From: Bacteroidales bacterium
GTDB lineage: Bacteria; Bacteroidota; Bacteroidia; Bacteroidales; F082
Length of the DNA stretch: 12,799 nt
Assembly (NCBI GenBank): GCA_017428285.1
Contig: JAFRRE010000072.1
Span: forward strand, 1-12,799
Reading direction: 5' to 3'
Shown: piece after piece, positions 12,666-12,799 of the stretch
Layout of the letters: each line of letters starts with the position of its first letter
Numbering within the stretch: position 1 is the first letter of the stretch
The notes under the pieces: generated by a model
The model's input: the letters and a program-made list of their open reading frames with translations, nothing else
What the model was told of the DNA's origin: nothing
Database searches by the model: none
Translations under genes and position numbers: made by a program

Positions 12666-12799
12666 CATTTCCTGTATTCCTTGGGCGACATTCCCGTCAC
12701 ACGCTTGAAGTATTTGCCGAACAGCGACTGGTCGGCGAAGCCCATCTCGTCTGCAATTTGGCTGATGCTCATCTCGGTGGAGCGCAGCAGAGCCTTGCT
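12665..12799 (-). CDS. AraC-family regulator, C-terminal part (runs off the right edge)
   Basis: The - strand reads 44 codons from the window edge to a TGA at 12667-12665. The protein ISQIADEMGFADQSLFGKYF is the second helix-turn-helix of an AraC domain, followed by RVTGMSPKEYRK, the standard end of the domain. The sensor half and first helix-turn-helix lie beyond the window. It is convergent with the HXXEE gene. Its targets cannot be judged. Confidence 0.88.
   Translation of the reverse strand, partial: SKALLRSTEMSISQIADEMGFADQSLFGKYFKRVTGMSPKEYRK

Noticed and set aside
12304..12708. An open frame on the + strand overlapping the HXXEE gene and the terminator
   Set aside because: It runs through the terminator hairpin and overlaps the HXXEE frame; its composition is not protein-like.

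Overview
The window looks like chromosome of a gut-type Bacteroidales bacterium (Prevotella/Bacteroides relatives). The evidence is promoters of the Bacteroidetes class (TAnnTTTG at the -7 position, often read as TATCTTTGCAAC), almost no Shine-Dalgarno sequences, Bacteroidales-style lipoproteins and AraC regulators, and 7-bp tandem repeats of TCAACTn or GGTTATn type inside genes. No rRNA, tRNA, IS element, phage gene or CRISPR array is visible. All genes read on the + strand except a partial AraC gene at the right edge.

Layout. 1-549 is the 3' end of an M61-like metallopeptidase gene, closed by a terminator that runs directly into a promoter. 638-3509 is a probable operon: exported DUF362 protein, acyl-ACP thioesterase, and membrane-anchored metallo-beta-lactamase-fold hydrolase. 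3630-6203 holds a YqhD-type iron alcohol dehydrogenase and a fused DUF2156/GNAT acyltransferase. 6227-8572 holds an exported flavodoxin, an AraC regulator, and (from its own promoter) a lipoprotein of two SnoaL/NTF2-like domains. A second terminator-promoter module at 8593-8645 starts a four-gene operon of a PPOX-fold flavoprotein, a small leucine-rich-repeat protein, a class M sirtuin (SirTM) and a zinc-type macrodomain hydrolase. Next come a promoter, a decayed lipoprotein gene, a flavoprotein with a four-cysteine iron-sulfur-type motif, and an HXXEE membrane protein. The window ends with a terminator shared by convergent genes and the C-terminus of an AraC regulator on the - strand.

How the genes fit together. 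The recurring theme is redox and electrophile handling: flavodoxin, PPOX, FMN reductase, an NAD(P)H aldehyde reductase, and a SirTM/macrodomain pair. That pair would write and erase ADP-ribose on proteins. In the Gram-positive operons where it was described, it sits with a lipoyl-carrier GcvH-L and a lipoate ligase. Neither is present here; an LRR protein and a PPOX protein take their place.

The most unusual feature is four separate in-frame tracts of 7-bp tandem repeats inside three genes. One lies between the N-terminal region and macro core of the macrodomain protein. One lies exactly at the junction of two acyltransferase domains and looks like a gene-fusion scar. One unit (7 bp) is not a multiple of three, so any copy-number change would shift the frame.
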